From assembly GCA_000434915.1 (NCBI GenBank), contig FR882084.1, positions 1 to 54,624 of the forward strand: a DNA stretch of 54,624 nt, written 5' to 3'. The stretch is from Ruminococcus sp. CAG:563. Its GTDB lineage: Bacteria > Bacillota > Clostridia > Oscillospirales > Acutalibacteraceae. The translations under genes were made by a program, and so were the position numbers. The notes below the pieces were generated by a model. It did not search any database. It was not told the origin of the DNA and saw only the letters and a list, made by a program, of their open reading frames with translations. Shown here piece after piece: positions 6,684-14,448 of this stretch (positions are counted from its first letter, which is position 1; each line of letters starts with the position of its first letter).

Positions 6684-8429
6684 TCAGTTGTTGTAAAGTC
6701 CACGCTTAACGTAAGTTGTGTGGAGAACCTCATGAGCCTTATGGCTGCCGGGCTCGCCGAAGAACTCGTCATATACACGCTTGATAGCCGAATTCTCATG
6801 TGACTTACGGTTTTCGTTGTTCTTGTCAAGATTGTAAAGAACGGAAGCACGCTTGCTTCTGAAGTCCTCAAAGTTGCGAACCGCTGCGGAAACAATCGGC
6901 TGTCCGCCGCCGTTGATGCATCCGCCCGGGCAACCCATGATCTCGATGAACTGGTACTCGCTTGTACCGTTCTTGATCTGCTCCATGAGCGTCTTTGCAT
7001 TCTTAGTTCCGCTTGCAACGGCCACCTTGATGCTGAGATCGCCGACTGTGTATGTGGCTTCCTTAACGCCTTCCATGCCTCTGACCTCAGTGAAGTCAAC
7101 ATTATCAAGAGCCTGACCCGTGATCTTCTCAACTGCGGTACGGAGAGCCGCCTCCATAACGCCGCCTGTTGCGCCGAAAATAACGGCTGCGCCCGAACCC
7201 TCGCCGAGAGGACTGTCATAAGTCTCATCGGGAAGTGAATTGAAGCTGATGCCTGCACTCTTAATCATTCTTGCAAGCTCACGTGTTGTGATAGAGATAT
7301 CGACATCGGCATAGCCGGATGCACTCTGATCGTCTCTGCCAACCTCGAACTTCTTAGCGGTACAAGGCATTACACTGACGCTGACTATCTTAGCAGGATC
7401 AATATCCATCTTCTGAGCATACCATGTCTTAAGTGTTGCACCAAACATCTGCTGAGGTGACTTGCAGGTTGAAAGATGGTCAAGCTGCTCGGGATAGTAA
7501 TGCTCGCAATACTTAACCCAGCCCGGTGAACAGGAGGTGATCATCGGGAGTGCGCCGCCGTTTGTGATTCTCTCGATAAGCTCATTTGACTCTTCCATAA
7601 TAGTAAGGTCAGCGGAGAAATCGGTATCGAACACCTTGTCAAATCCAAGGCGACGGAGAGCGGCAACCATCTTGCCCTCAACGTCCGTTCCGATCGGGAG
7701 GCCGAATTCCTCGCCGAGAGCCGCTCTTACAGCCGGAGCTGTCTGAACAACAACGTACTTCTCAGGATCGTTGATAGCCTCAAGCACCTTCGGTGTATCG
7801 TCCTTCTCACGGAGAGCACCGGTCGGACAGTTTACGATACACTGGCCGCAGGCAATACATGAGAATTCCTTAATTTCTCTCTCAAACGGAGATGTGATGC
7901 ATGTATCAAAGCCACGAGCATTAGCTCCGATAACGGAGATGCCCTGCTCATCGCAGGCTGCAACGCAGCGGCGGCAAAGGATACATTTGCTGTTGTCACG
8001 AATCATGTGAGGCATTGAATCGTCGTAAGCATAATCCGGTGTTATACCGTCAAACTTACTCTCGTTCTCAACGCCGTATTCCTTACAGAGCTTCTGAAGC
8101 TCACAATTTGTGCTTCTTACGCAAGAAAGGCACTTGCGCTCATGAGTTGAAAGAATAAGCTCAAGAGTTGTTCTTCTCGAATTGCGAACTCTGTCGGAAT
8201 TGGTGAGGATCTCCATTCCCTCATTTACGGGGAACACGCAGGATGCAACAAGGCTTCTTGCGCCCTTAACCTCAACCATGCAGATACGGCATGCACCGAT
8301 CTGATTTATTTTCTTAAGGTAGCAAAGTGTCGGGATTTCGATTCCTGCATAGCGGGCAGCTTCAAGAATCGTAATTCCGCTCGGCACACTCAGAGGCATG
8401 CCATTGATTTTGATATTAACCATTTCCAT
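6684..8429 (-). CDS. hndD: [FeFe] hydrogenase catalytic subunit (HndD/HydA type)
   Basis: Catalytic subunit (about 581 residues) of a cytoplasmic NAD(P)-linked [FeFe] hydrogenase. Order: N-terminal [2Fe-2S] ferredoxin domain (Cys in TLCYL, IGACRIC), a His-Cys3 cluster site (HERKCLSCVRSTNC), two [4Fe-4S] sites (CILCRRCVAACDE and CIACGQCIVNCPTGA), then the H-cluster domain with L1 TSCSPGW, L2 MPCTAKKFE and L3 EIMGCPGGCINGG, and the small-subunit tail. L1 reads TSCS instead of the textbook TSCC. The first ATG (8438) touches the AGGAGG; the ATG at 8429, 9 bases away, is preferred. Last gene of the hnd operon; with HndA-C it should couple H2 to NAD(P)H, probably with ferredoxin by bifurcation. Confidence 0.95.
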   Translation of the reverse strand: MEMVNIKINGMPLSVPSGITILEAARYAGIEIPTLCYLKKINQIGACRICMVEVKGARSLVASCVFPVNEGMEILTNSDRVRNSRRTTLELILSTHERKCLSCVRSTNCELQKLCKEYGVENESKFDGITPDYAYDDSMPHMIRDNSKCILCRRCVAACDEQGISVIGANARGFDTCITSPFEREIKEFSCIACGQCIVNCPTGALREKDDTPKVLEAINDPEKYVVVQTAPAVRAALGEEFGLPIGTDVEGKMVAALRRLGFDKVFDTDFSADLTIMEESNELIERITNGGALPMITSCSPGWVKYCEHYYPEQLDHLSTCKSPQQMFGATLKTWYAQKMDIDPAKIVSVSVMPCTAKKFEVGRDDQSASGYADVDISITTRELARMIKSAGISFNSLPDETYDSPLGEGSGAAVIFGATGGVMEAALRTAVEKITGQALDNVDFTEVRGMEGVKEATYTVGDLSIKVAVASGTKNAKTLMEQIKNGTSEYQFIEIMGCPGGCINGGGQPIVSAAVRNFEDFRSKRASVLYNLDKNNENRKSHENSAIKRVYDEFFGEPGSHKAHEVLHTTYVKRGLYNN

Positions 8430-8443
8430 TTCTGACATCCTCC

Positions 8444-10231
8444 TTATTTCTTAATGATTGCGCCGAAGCGGCATGTATCCATACATACTCCGCACTTTAC
8501 GCACTTGCTTGTGTCAATAGTGTGAGCGGTTTTAACAGCACCGGAGATAGCACCGACAGGGCACTTTCTTGCGCAGGCTGTACAGCCCTTACATTTGTCA
8601 GCCTCGATTGAGTAGGAAACAAGCTTCTTACAAACGCCGGCCGGACACTTCTTGTCAACAATGTGAGCGATATACTCATCCTTGAAGAAACGAAGAGTTG
8701 CAAGAACCGGGTTCGGAGCCGTCTGACCGAGACCGCAAAGTGAATTGTCCTTAATATAATGAGCAAGAGTTTCAAGCTCGTCAAGATCCTCAAGAGTAGC
8801 CTTACCGTCGGTAATCTTCTCAAGAAGCTCTCTCATTCTCTTTGTTCCGATACGGCACGGAGTACATTTACCGCAGCTCTCGTCAACAGTGAAGTCAAGG
8901 AAGAACTTAGCGATATCAACCATACAGTTGTCCTCGTCCATAACGATAAGTCCGCCTGAGCCCATCATACAGCCGATAGCGGTAAGGTTGTCGTAGTCGA
9001 TCGGGGTATCCATAAGGGAAGCAGGAATACATCCGCCGGACGGACCGCCTGTCTGAGCAGCCTTGAACTTCTTTCCGTGCGGAATTCCGCCGCCGATGTC
9101 CTCGATGATCTCACGAAGGGTCGTTCCCATCGGAATTTCAACAAGACCTGTGTTATTGATCTTTCCGCCGAGAGCGAATACCTTTGTGCCTGAGGACTTC
9201 TCCGTACCCATTGAGTTAAAGAACTCGGCACCATGGAGAATAATCTGCGGGATATTGGCAAATGTCTCAACGTTGTTTTCTGTTGTCGGCTTGCCGAAAA
9301 GACCCTTAACTGCCGGATACGGCGGACGGGGACGTGGCTCACCGCGGTTGCCTTCGATTGAAGTCATAAGCGCAGTCTCTTCACCGCAAACGAATGCGCC
9401 TGCACCGAGACGGATATGAAGATCGAAGTCAAAGCCTGAATTGAATATGTTTTTGCCGAGAAGACCCGCCTCACGAGCTTCCTTGATAGCAACATCAAGA
9501 CGATGAACGGCAATAGGATACTCCGCACGAACGTAAACATATCCCTCGGTTGCGCCTGTTGCGTAACCGCAGATAGTCATAGCCTCAACAATACAGTGGG
9601 GGTCGCCCTCAAGAACGGAACGGTCCATGAATGCACCCGGGTCACCCTCATCGGCATTACATACAACATACTTCTGGTCGGCTGAATTCTTGGCAGTAAA
9701 GCTCCACTTAAGTCCTGTGGGGAATCCGCCGCCGCCACGGCCTCTGAGACCTGAATCCTTAACAATCTGGATAACCTCATCGGGTGTAAGCTCTGTCAAG
9801 CACTTTGCAAGAGCCTGATAGCCGTCCATAGCAATATATTCTTCAATATTTTCAGGGTCGATAACACCGCAGTTACGAAGTGCAACTCTGTGCTGCTTCT
9901 TATAGAAATTAGTTTCTTTGAGCGGCTTGATATCCTCCTGATGGACTGTCTCTTCATAGAGAAGTCTTTTGACCATACGACCCTTGAGAAGATGCTCCTC
10001 GACAATTTCCGGAACGTCATCAACCTTAACCTCGCTGTAGAAACAGCCCTCGGGATATACGATCATGACCGGACCTAATGCACAAAGTCCGAAGCAGCCG
10101 GTTTTGATTACTTTAACCTCATTTTCGAGACCCTTGGCCTTAAGCTCCTGCTCAAGCTTCTCAATGATCTCGGCACTGTGCGAGGAAGTACATCCGGTAC
10201 CGCCGCAGACAAGAACGTGTGAACGATACAT
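8444..10231 (-). CDS. hndC: Hydrogenase NADH-binding subunit (NuoF-like, HndC)
   Basis: A 595-residue flavin subunit. Order: N-terminal thioredoxin-like [2Fe-2S] domain (GGTGCTSSHS..; CFGLCALGP), NuoF core with the NADH/FMN-binding GRGGGGFPTG segment and CNADEGDPGAFMDR, SLBB domain, a [4Fe-4S] site ESCGKCTPCRIGTKRM, and two C-terminal ferredoxin-type [4Fe-4S] motifs (CKGCTACARKCP and CVKCGVCMDTC). This is the layout of HndC/HydB in NADP-reducing and electron-bifurcating hydrogenases, where FMN takes electrons from NAD(P)H. Start has AAGGAGG at good spacing. It lies between hndB (12 bases upstream) and hndD (14 bases downstream to the preferred start). Confidence 0.95.
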   Translation of the reverse strand: MYRSHVLVCGGTGCTSSHSAEIIEKLEQELKAKGLENEVKVIKTGCFGLCALGPVMIVYPEGCFYSEVKVDDVPEIVEEHLLKGRMVKRLLYEETVHQEDIKPLKETNFYKKQHRVALRNCGVIDPENIEEYIAMDGYQALAKCLTELTPDEVIQIVKDSGLRGRGGGGFPTGLKWSFTAKNSADQKYVVCNADEGDPGAFMDRSVLEGDPHCIVEAMTICGYATGATEGYVYVRAEYPIAVHRLDVAIKEAREAGLLGKNIFNSGFDFDLHIRLGAGAFVCGEETALMTSIEGNRGEPRPRPPYPAVKGLFGKPTTENNVETFANIPQIILHGAEFFNSMGTEKSSGTKVFALGGKINNTGLVEIPMGTTLREIIEDIGGGIPHGKKFKAAQTGGPSGGCIPASLMDTPIDYDNLTAIGCMMGSGGLIVMDEDNCMVDIAKFFLDFTVDESCGKCTPCRIGTKRMRELLEKITDGKATLEDLDELETLAHYIKDNSLCGLGQTAPNPVLATLRFFKDEYIAHIVDKKCPAGVCKKLVSYSIEADKCKGCTACARKCPVGAISGAVKTAHTIDTSKCVKCGVCMDTCRFGAIIKK

Positions 10232-10243
10232 TGTTTTTCCTCC

Positions 10244-10618
10244 TTAATCTTTTACAACAGCGCCAACGGTGTATTCAACAACCGGATTGCCGTTTACAAT
10301 ATGGGAAGCAACGATTTCGGCAACCTTCTCGGGGCTTACCTGAACATAAGTTACCTTATCTTTGCCGGGTTCAAAAACCTCAACGATCGGCTCATACTGG
10401 CACATACCGATGCAGCCTGTCTGAGCTACCGTAACGTTTTTAAGATTTCTTTTTGCGACCTCGTCAACGAAAGCGTTGAGAACGGGACGTGCGCCTGCTG
10501 CGATTCCGCAGGTTGCCATGCCGACTACGACACGGATTCCGTCGCCTGTACCCTCACGGTCTGTCATTGCTGCCTTAGCCTTATCACGGATGGCGAGCAA
10601 TTCTTCAAGTGATTTCAT
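10244..10618 (-). CDS. hndB: Thioredoxin-like [2Fe-2S] subunit of the hydrogenase (HndB)
   Basis: A 124-residue thioredoxin-like ferredoxin. Cysteine ligands are visible as GMATCGIAAGA (Cys about 37) and TGCIGMCQYEP (about 80 and 84). HndB subunits of NADP-reducing hydrogenases have this size and fold and pass electrons within the complex. The ATG follows immediately after the stop of the GHKL ATPase gene, and its GGAGG lies inside that gene, so translation is probably coupled. Its position between hndA and hndC is the expected one for hndABCD operons, except for the inserted ATPase gene. Confidence 0.92.
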   Translation of the reverse strand: MKSLEELLAIRDKAKAAMTDREGTGDGIRVVVGMATCGIAAGARPVLNAFVDEVAKRNLKNVTVAQTGCIGMCQYEPIVEVFEPGKDKVTYVQVSPEKVAEIVASHIVNGNPVVEYTVGAVVKD

Positions 10619-11170
10619 TTACAGTACACCTCCACGGATAGTTTGTGTTTGTTCATGCAGGTACTCTTTAATCCACTGAGTAACCGACGGCTCATTAAGC
10701 GGCACGTCGCCGAGTATTCCTTTAAGCTCGGCAGTGGAAAGAGTGAATTCTTTTTCATCAACCTTAAGTCGATAGATAAAATTACGGTCTGTGTTCATGG
10801 TGATGAGCATGATAATCGTGGAATCAATATCGCCGAGCGGAGTGTAATCAATGCTGTCGGTCTTAAAAACCGCCTTAACCTTTGTTCCGACGCCAACCTC
10901 GGACTCAATGCAGAGGCTTCCGCCCGTCTGCTCTGCCGCCAGCTTAAACAGGGGAATACCCATACCGACTTTCCTTGTCGTTCTGGTCGTAAAAAACGGG
11001 TCCTGAACATTCCTGACCTGTTCCGGGGTCATTCCCTTGCCGTTATCATAGATTCCTATCAGCAGCTCGTTTTTCTTTGTGTCCCCGACAATTTCAATCT
11101 CAATAAGCGAAGCGTTGGCAGAAATGGAATTCTGCGCAATGTCGAGCACATTCAATGACAACTCACGCAT
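10619..11170 (-). CDS. GHKL ATP-binding protein in the hydrogenase operon
   Basis: A 183-residue protein made of a histidine-kinase-type ATPase (HATPase_c) domain: N box around VLDIAQNSI, G1 DNGKGM, F box FFTTR and G2 VGMGIPLF, about residues 8-110. A C-terminal part of about 70 residues has no motif I recognise. There is no phospho-accepting DHp helix, no HAMP and no membrane segment, so it is not a complete sensor kinase; it could be an anti-sigma-type kinase, an assembly factor or a kinase acting in trans. Similar stand-alone ATPases occur in clostridial hydrogenase operons, but I know of no defined role. Its stop is followed directly by the hndB ATG, and it starts 15 bases after hndA. Confidence 0.85.
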   Translation of the reverse strand: MRELSLNVLDIAQNSISANASLIEIEIVGDTKKNELLIGIYDNGKGMTPEQVRNVQDPFFTTRTTRKVGMGIPLFKLAAEQTGGSLCIESEVGVGTKVKAVFKTDSIDYTPLGDIDSTIIMLITMNTDRNFIYRLKVDEKEFTLSTAELKGILGDVPLNEPSVTQWIKEYLHEQTQTIRGGVL

Positions 11171-11185
11171 GATTAATCTCCGTAA

Positions 11186-11683
11186 TTATGCTCTGTATTT
11201 GGCAAGAATGCCGGGTACATCATCTGCTACAAGCTTACCGTAAACCTCATCATTAACGGTAAGAACGGGGGCAAGACCGCATGCACCGATGCAGCGGCAA
11301 GCCTCAACAGAGAACATTCCGTCATCCGAGCATTCGCCTGCTCCGATTCCAAGCTCCTCGCAGATTTTGTCAAGAAGCTCCTGCGAGCCTTTAACATAGC
11401 AAGCCGTACCAAGGCAAACAGAGATGTTGTACTCTCCCTTCGGGGAAAGAGCAAACTGAGCGTAGAAAGTGGATACTCCGTAAACCTTCTCGAGCGGTAC
11501 ATTCATACCGTCGGCAATCATGGCCTGCACTTCAAACGGAAGATATCCGTATATGGCCTGTGCCTGCTGCATAACGTGCATGAGCAAGCTCTTGTTGTCC
11601 TTGCACTCCTCAATTACTGCTTTAAGCTGCGCCTCCTGCTCAGGTGTTCCTTTGAACGGGATTTTGCTGATTTTCTTGAGCAT
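11186..11683 (-). CDS. hndA: NuoE-like [2Fe-2S] subunit of the hydrogenase (HndA)
   Basis: A 165-residue subunit of the NuoE/HndA/HydC family and first gene of the operon. The four cysteine ligands of its [2Fe-2S] cluster are seen as CLGTAC (about residues 90-95) and CRCIGAC (about 130-136), with the typical YGVSTFYAQF segment before them and an N-terminal helical region. It hands electrons between the flavin subunit and the catalytic subunit. AGGAGG lies about 10 bases before the ATG. A Rex-type palindrome sits 67 bases upstream of the start. Confidence 0.94.
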   Translation of the reverse strand: MLKKISKIPFKGTPEQEAQLKAVIEECKDNKSLLMHVMQQAQAIYGYLPFEVQAMIADGMNVPLEKVYGVSTFYAQFALSPKGEYNISVCLGTACYVKGSQELLDKICEELGIGAGECSDDGMFSVEACRCIGACGLAPVLTVNDEVYGKLVADDVPGILAKYRA

Positions 11684-11749
11684 TTAAGTTGTTCCTCCTT
11701 TACAACAGTTTAGCCGTATGCGGACGGTCGAAACGGAATATAAACGGTC

Positions 11750-11765
11750 TGTTAAAATATTAACA
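11750..11765. promoter_or_regulatory. Probable Rex operator
   Basis: TGTTAAAATATTAACA is a perfect 16-base palindrome and fits the clostridial Rex consensus TTGTTAA-N4-TTAACAA at all but the outermost base of each side. It lies between the candidate promoter and hndA, 67 bases upstream of the ATG. Rex represses fermentation and hydrogenase genes at low NADH/NAD+, so this would tie the hydrogenase operon to redox state. The rex gene itself is not in this window. Confidence 0.7.
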
Positions 11766-11787
11766 CTCCGAAAGCCCACAATACAAC

Positions 11788-11817
11788 ATTATAATGCTGA
11801 TATATTATATCACATAA
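11788..11817 (-). promoter_or_regulatory. Candidate promoter of the hnd operon
   Basis: On the minus strand TTATGT and TATAAT are 18 bases apart. The -10 is perfect, the -35 poor. It would place the Rex-type palindrome roughly 15-30 bases downstream of transcription start, a position suited to blocking elongation. Other TATAAT-like boxes are present in this AT-rich stretch. Confidence 0.35.
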
Positions 11818-12018
11818 AAAATAAATAGTAAACACGTTTATCGAATTAAATTCTGCTAAAATGGCTCAAAATCGACAATTTTTAAAAATTCGGGTACTGT
11901 TTTTATTGCAACTTTCATCTTAGCAGGAAAATAATATAATAAATAACTCATTTATTGAATATATCTTTATCTAATACTTTTTTATCTATAATAGGGCTTG
12001 CGGTTTATTTTGGGACAT
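11818..12018. other. AT-rich intergenic stretch
   Basis: About 200 bases between the hydrogenase promoter region and the terminator of the next minus-strand unit. I see no gene, no clear promoter and no repeat in it. Confidence 0.5.
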
Positions 12019-12069
12019 AAAAAAACCGCCGGAACCTAAAATGCAGCTAACATTTCAGGCCGGACGGCT
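12019..12069 (-). terminator. Terminator of the gltX-glnS unit
   Basis: Read on the minus strand, GCCG..CCGG-CCTGAAATG pairs with CATTTTAGG-..CCGG-CGGT around a seven-base loop, followed by seven T. It lies 17 bases after the stop of the membrane-protein gene. Confidence 0.88.
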
Positions 12070-12085
12070 TTGTAATTTATTCAAT

Positions 12086-12769
12086 TTATTTCTTTACTTT
12101 TACCGACTTCTTTTCCGGAAGCGTTACAACATATGCGAGCTCCCAAAGAGCGACTCCGATAAAGAAGACAAGACTTAACGTAACTGCGTTGCCGAGTGTA
12201 AATGAATCGACCGAGATTGCACCCTTGAGAATCGACGTGCCTATTGAGCCGAGCAAATTGTTGCTCTCGCCGACAAAAGCATTGGCAAGAAGCTCGCCGA
12301 TATCAATCGAACCGCTCATATATGGTGCGGCAAATCTGACGAAGCATCTGAGTGCGGCAAAGCAGCAAACCGCTCCGCCCGCTCCGAGAGCCGTAATGGT
12401 CTTGTATGCTTCCGTAAAAAGCGCACAGCCGATAATAACAATAGCAATAAGCAGTGCAACGGCAATCAGCACTCCGGCTGCAATCGCCCAATTTTTGCCC
12501 GCAAGAAGCTCGGCAGGTATCTTTGAAAGGTCAAATGTCATTCCGCCGAAAGAAACGCTGCCATCACTGATATACTTAAAAATTTCCTTAACAGAGAATG
12601 TAATCTCCATTGCACTGCTGGCCGTTTTCTCGGCAAGCTTTGAAAGTATCGTATAAAGTGAGGAATCCTCGGAGATTGAAACAACAGCTCTGACGATATT
12701 CAGAAAATACATAACCGGAAAAATTGCAAGTGTTGCCAAACAAACCACGATTTTATTGAATATTTTCAT
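12086..12769 (-). CDS. Membrane protein of unknown function downstream of glnS
   Basis: A 227-residue protein I do not recognise. It begins MKIFNK followed by a hydrophobic stretch (about 8-27), has a second pair of hydrophobic segments in the middle (about 95-145) and one near the C-terminus (about 190-215), and ends in a basic tail (EKKSVKVKK): about four membrane spans, with mostly hydrophilic segments between the first and second. The frame opens 9 codons earlier at 12796, overlapping glnS, but AAGGAG 9 bases before 12769 supports this start, 14 bases after the glnS stop. It is the last gene of the gltX-glnS unit, and nothing in it suggests a link to translation. Confidence 0.75.
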   Translation of the reverse strand: MKIFNKIVVCLATLAIFPVMYFLNIVRAVVSISEDSSLYTILSKLAEKTASSAMEITFSVKEIFKYISDGSVSFGGMTFDLSKIPAELLAGKNWAIAAGVLIAVALLIAIVIIGCALFTEAYKTITALGAGGAVCCFAALRCFVRFAAPYMSGSIDIGELLANAFVGESNNLLGSIGTSILKGAISVDSFTLGNAVTLSLVFFIGVALWELAYVVTLPEKKSVKVKK

Positions 12770-12783
12770 CGTTTTCAGCTCCT

Positions 12784-14436
12784 TTATTTTCCCCACGAGG
12801 AGTTAAGGGCAACAGTTCGGTTGAATACCGTCTTGTCCTCTGTGCTATCCTTATCAACGCAGAAATATCCGTTTCTCATAAACTGGAACGTATCGCCGGG
12901 CTTTGCGTTCTCAAATCCGCCCTCAAGCAGACAATTATCAATAACCTCAAGCGAATTCGGATTGAGATCGTCAAAATAGTCGCCGTTCTTTCCGGGCTCT
13001 TCGGCACTGAAAAGTCTGTCATAAAGACGAACCTCGCACTGCTTGCAGTCATTGGCATTTACCCAGTGAATCGTACCCTTAACCTTACGTCCGTCGGGAG
13101 AGTTTCCGCCACGGCTTTCGGGGTCATAAGTACAGTGAAGGCAAGTAACGTTACCGTCCTCGTCCGTATCATAGCTGTTGCACTTAACAAAATATGCACT
13201 CTTGAAGCGAACCTCGTTGCCGGGGAAAAGTCTGAAATATTTCTTTACGGGCTCAGCCATAAAATCGTCCTGCTCAACATAAAGCTCACGGGAAAACGTA
13301 ACCTTTCTTGTGCCGAACTCCGGATGCTCCGGATGAAGCTCAACCTCAAATTCTTCGCTCTGTCCCTCGGGGTAGTTATCAATAACGACCTTGAGCGGGC
13401 GAAGAACAGCCATTGCACGGGGAGCCTTGGCATTGAGGTCGTCTCTTACGCAAGCTTCAAGCAAGCCGTAATCAACCATGCTGTCCGCCTTGGAAACACC
13501 TACCCTGTCAATGAAATCCCTTACGGCGGCGGCACTGTAGCCACGCCTTCTCATGCCGCAAAGAGTAATCATTCTCGGATCATCCCATCCGGAAACAATT
13601 CCCTTGTTAACCATTTCGAGAAGCTTTCTCTTGCTCGTTACACAATAGTTGATGTTAAGACGGGCAAACTCAATCTGTCTCGGCGGCTCTTCAAAACCGA
13701 TCTGCTCAACAACCCAGTTGTAAAGCGGTCTGTGATTTTCAAACTCAAGCGAACAAAGAGAGAATGTTACGCCCTCCTTGGCATCCGAAAGAGGATGAGC
13801 AAAATCATACATCGGATAGACGCACCACTTGTCGCCTGTCTGATGATGAGAAACATGAGAAATTCTGTAAATAACCGGGTCACGCATATTGAGGTTCGGC
13901 GATGACATATCGATCTTGGCTCTAAGAACCTTTTCGCCGTTGCCGAATTCGCCGTCCGTCATGCGCTTAAAGAGGTCGAGATTTTCCTCAATGCTCCTGT
14001 TGCGATAGGGGCTTTCCTTGCCGGGCTCGGTGAGAGTACCTCTGTACTCTCTTATCTCGTCCGCACTGAGATCGTCAACATATGCTTTGCCGTCCTTAAT
14101 GAGCTTAATTGCACAGTCATAGACAAAATCAAAATAGCTTGAAGCAAAGAACACGTTCTCCCAATGGAAGCCGAGCCATTTAATGTCCTCCTTGATTGCG
14201 TCAATGTATTCGACGTCCTCTCGTGACGGGTTTGTATCGTCAAAACGAAGATTGCAGATTCCGTGGTATTTTTCCGCCGTGCTGAAATCTATGCAAAGAG
14301 CCTTTGCGTGGCCAATGTGAAGATATCCGTTCGGTTCGGGCGGAAATCTTGTCTGAACACGGGATTTAACTCCGCTTGCAAGATCCTCGTCAATAAAATC
14401 ATGTATAAAATTTGATGCTATTTTCTTTTCTTCCAT
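12784..14436 (-). CDS. glnS: Glutaminyl-tRNA synthetase
   Basis: Class I aminoacyl-tRNA synthetase of 550 residues that charges tRNA-Gln with glutamine. The HIGH-type motif is PPEPNGYLHIGHAKA (about residues 31-45) and the KMSKS equivalent is VTSKRKL (about 265), followed by the two C-terminal anticodon-binding beta-barrels. Length agrees with bacterial GlnRS (about 550). Many Firmicutes lack GlnRS and make Gln-tRNA by GatCAB transamidation, but many clostridia have it. Start codon follows a good purine-rich site 12 bases after the gltX stop, so gltX and glnS form one operon. Confidence 0.96.
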   Translation of the reverse strand: MEEKKIASNFIHDFIDEDLASGVKSRVQTRFPPEPNGYLHIGHAKALCIDFSTAEKYHGICNLRFDDTNPSREDVEYIDAIKEDIKWLGFHWENVFFASSYFDFVYDCAIKLIKDGKAYVDDLSADEIREYRGTLTEPGKESPYRNRSIEENLDLFKRMTDGEFGNGEKVLRAKIDMSSPNLNMRDPVIYRISHVSHHQTGDKWCVYPMYDFAHPLSDAKEGVTFSLCSLEFENHRPLYNWVVEQIGFEEPPRQIEFARLNINYCVTSKRKLLEMVNKGIVSGWDDPRMITLCGMRRRGYSAAAVRDFIDRVGVSKADSMVDYGLLEACVRDDLNAKAPRAMAVLRPLKVVIDNYPEGQSEEFEVELHPEHPEFGTRKVTFSRELYVEQDDFMAEPVKKYFRLFPGNEVRFKSAYFVKCNSYDTDEDGNVTCLHCTYDPESRGGNSPDGRKVKGTIHWVNANDCKQCEVRLYDRLFSAEEPGKNGDYFDDLNPNSLEVIDNCLLEGGFENAKPGDTFQFMRNGYFCVDKDSTEDKTVFNRTVALNSSWGK

Positions 14437-14448
14437 GGTGACCTCCGA

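Noticed and set aside
11684..11749. Attenuator in the hnd leader (CCG/CGG pairings around 11712-11730)
   Set aside because: The pairing is short and no T-run follows.
12189..12656. Plus-strand frame of 155 codons opposite the membrane-protein gene
   Set aside because: Low-complexity Ser/Ala/Pro composition and complete overlap with a gene that has a good start and operon context.
13066..13905. Long plus-strand open frame of 279 codons
   Set aside because: It lies wholly within glnS on the opposite strand, has no ribosome binding site and no family resemblance; a shadow of a highly constrained gene.
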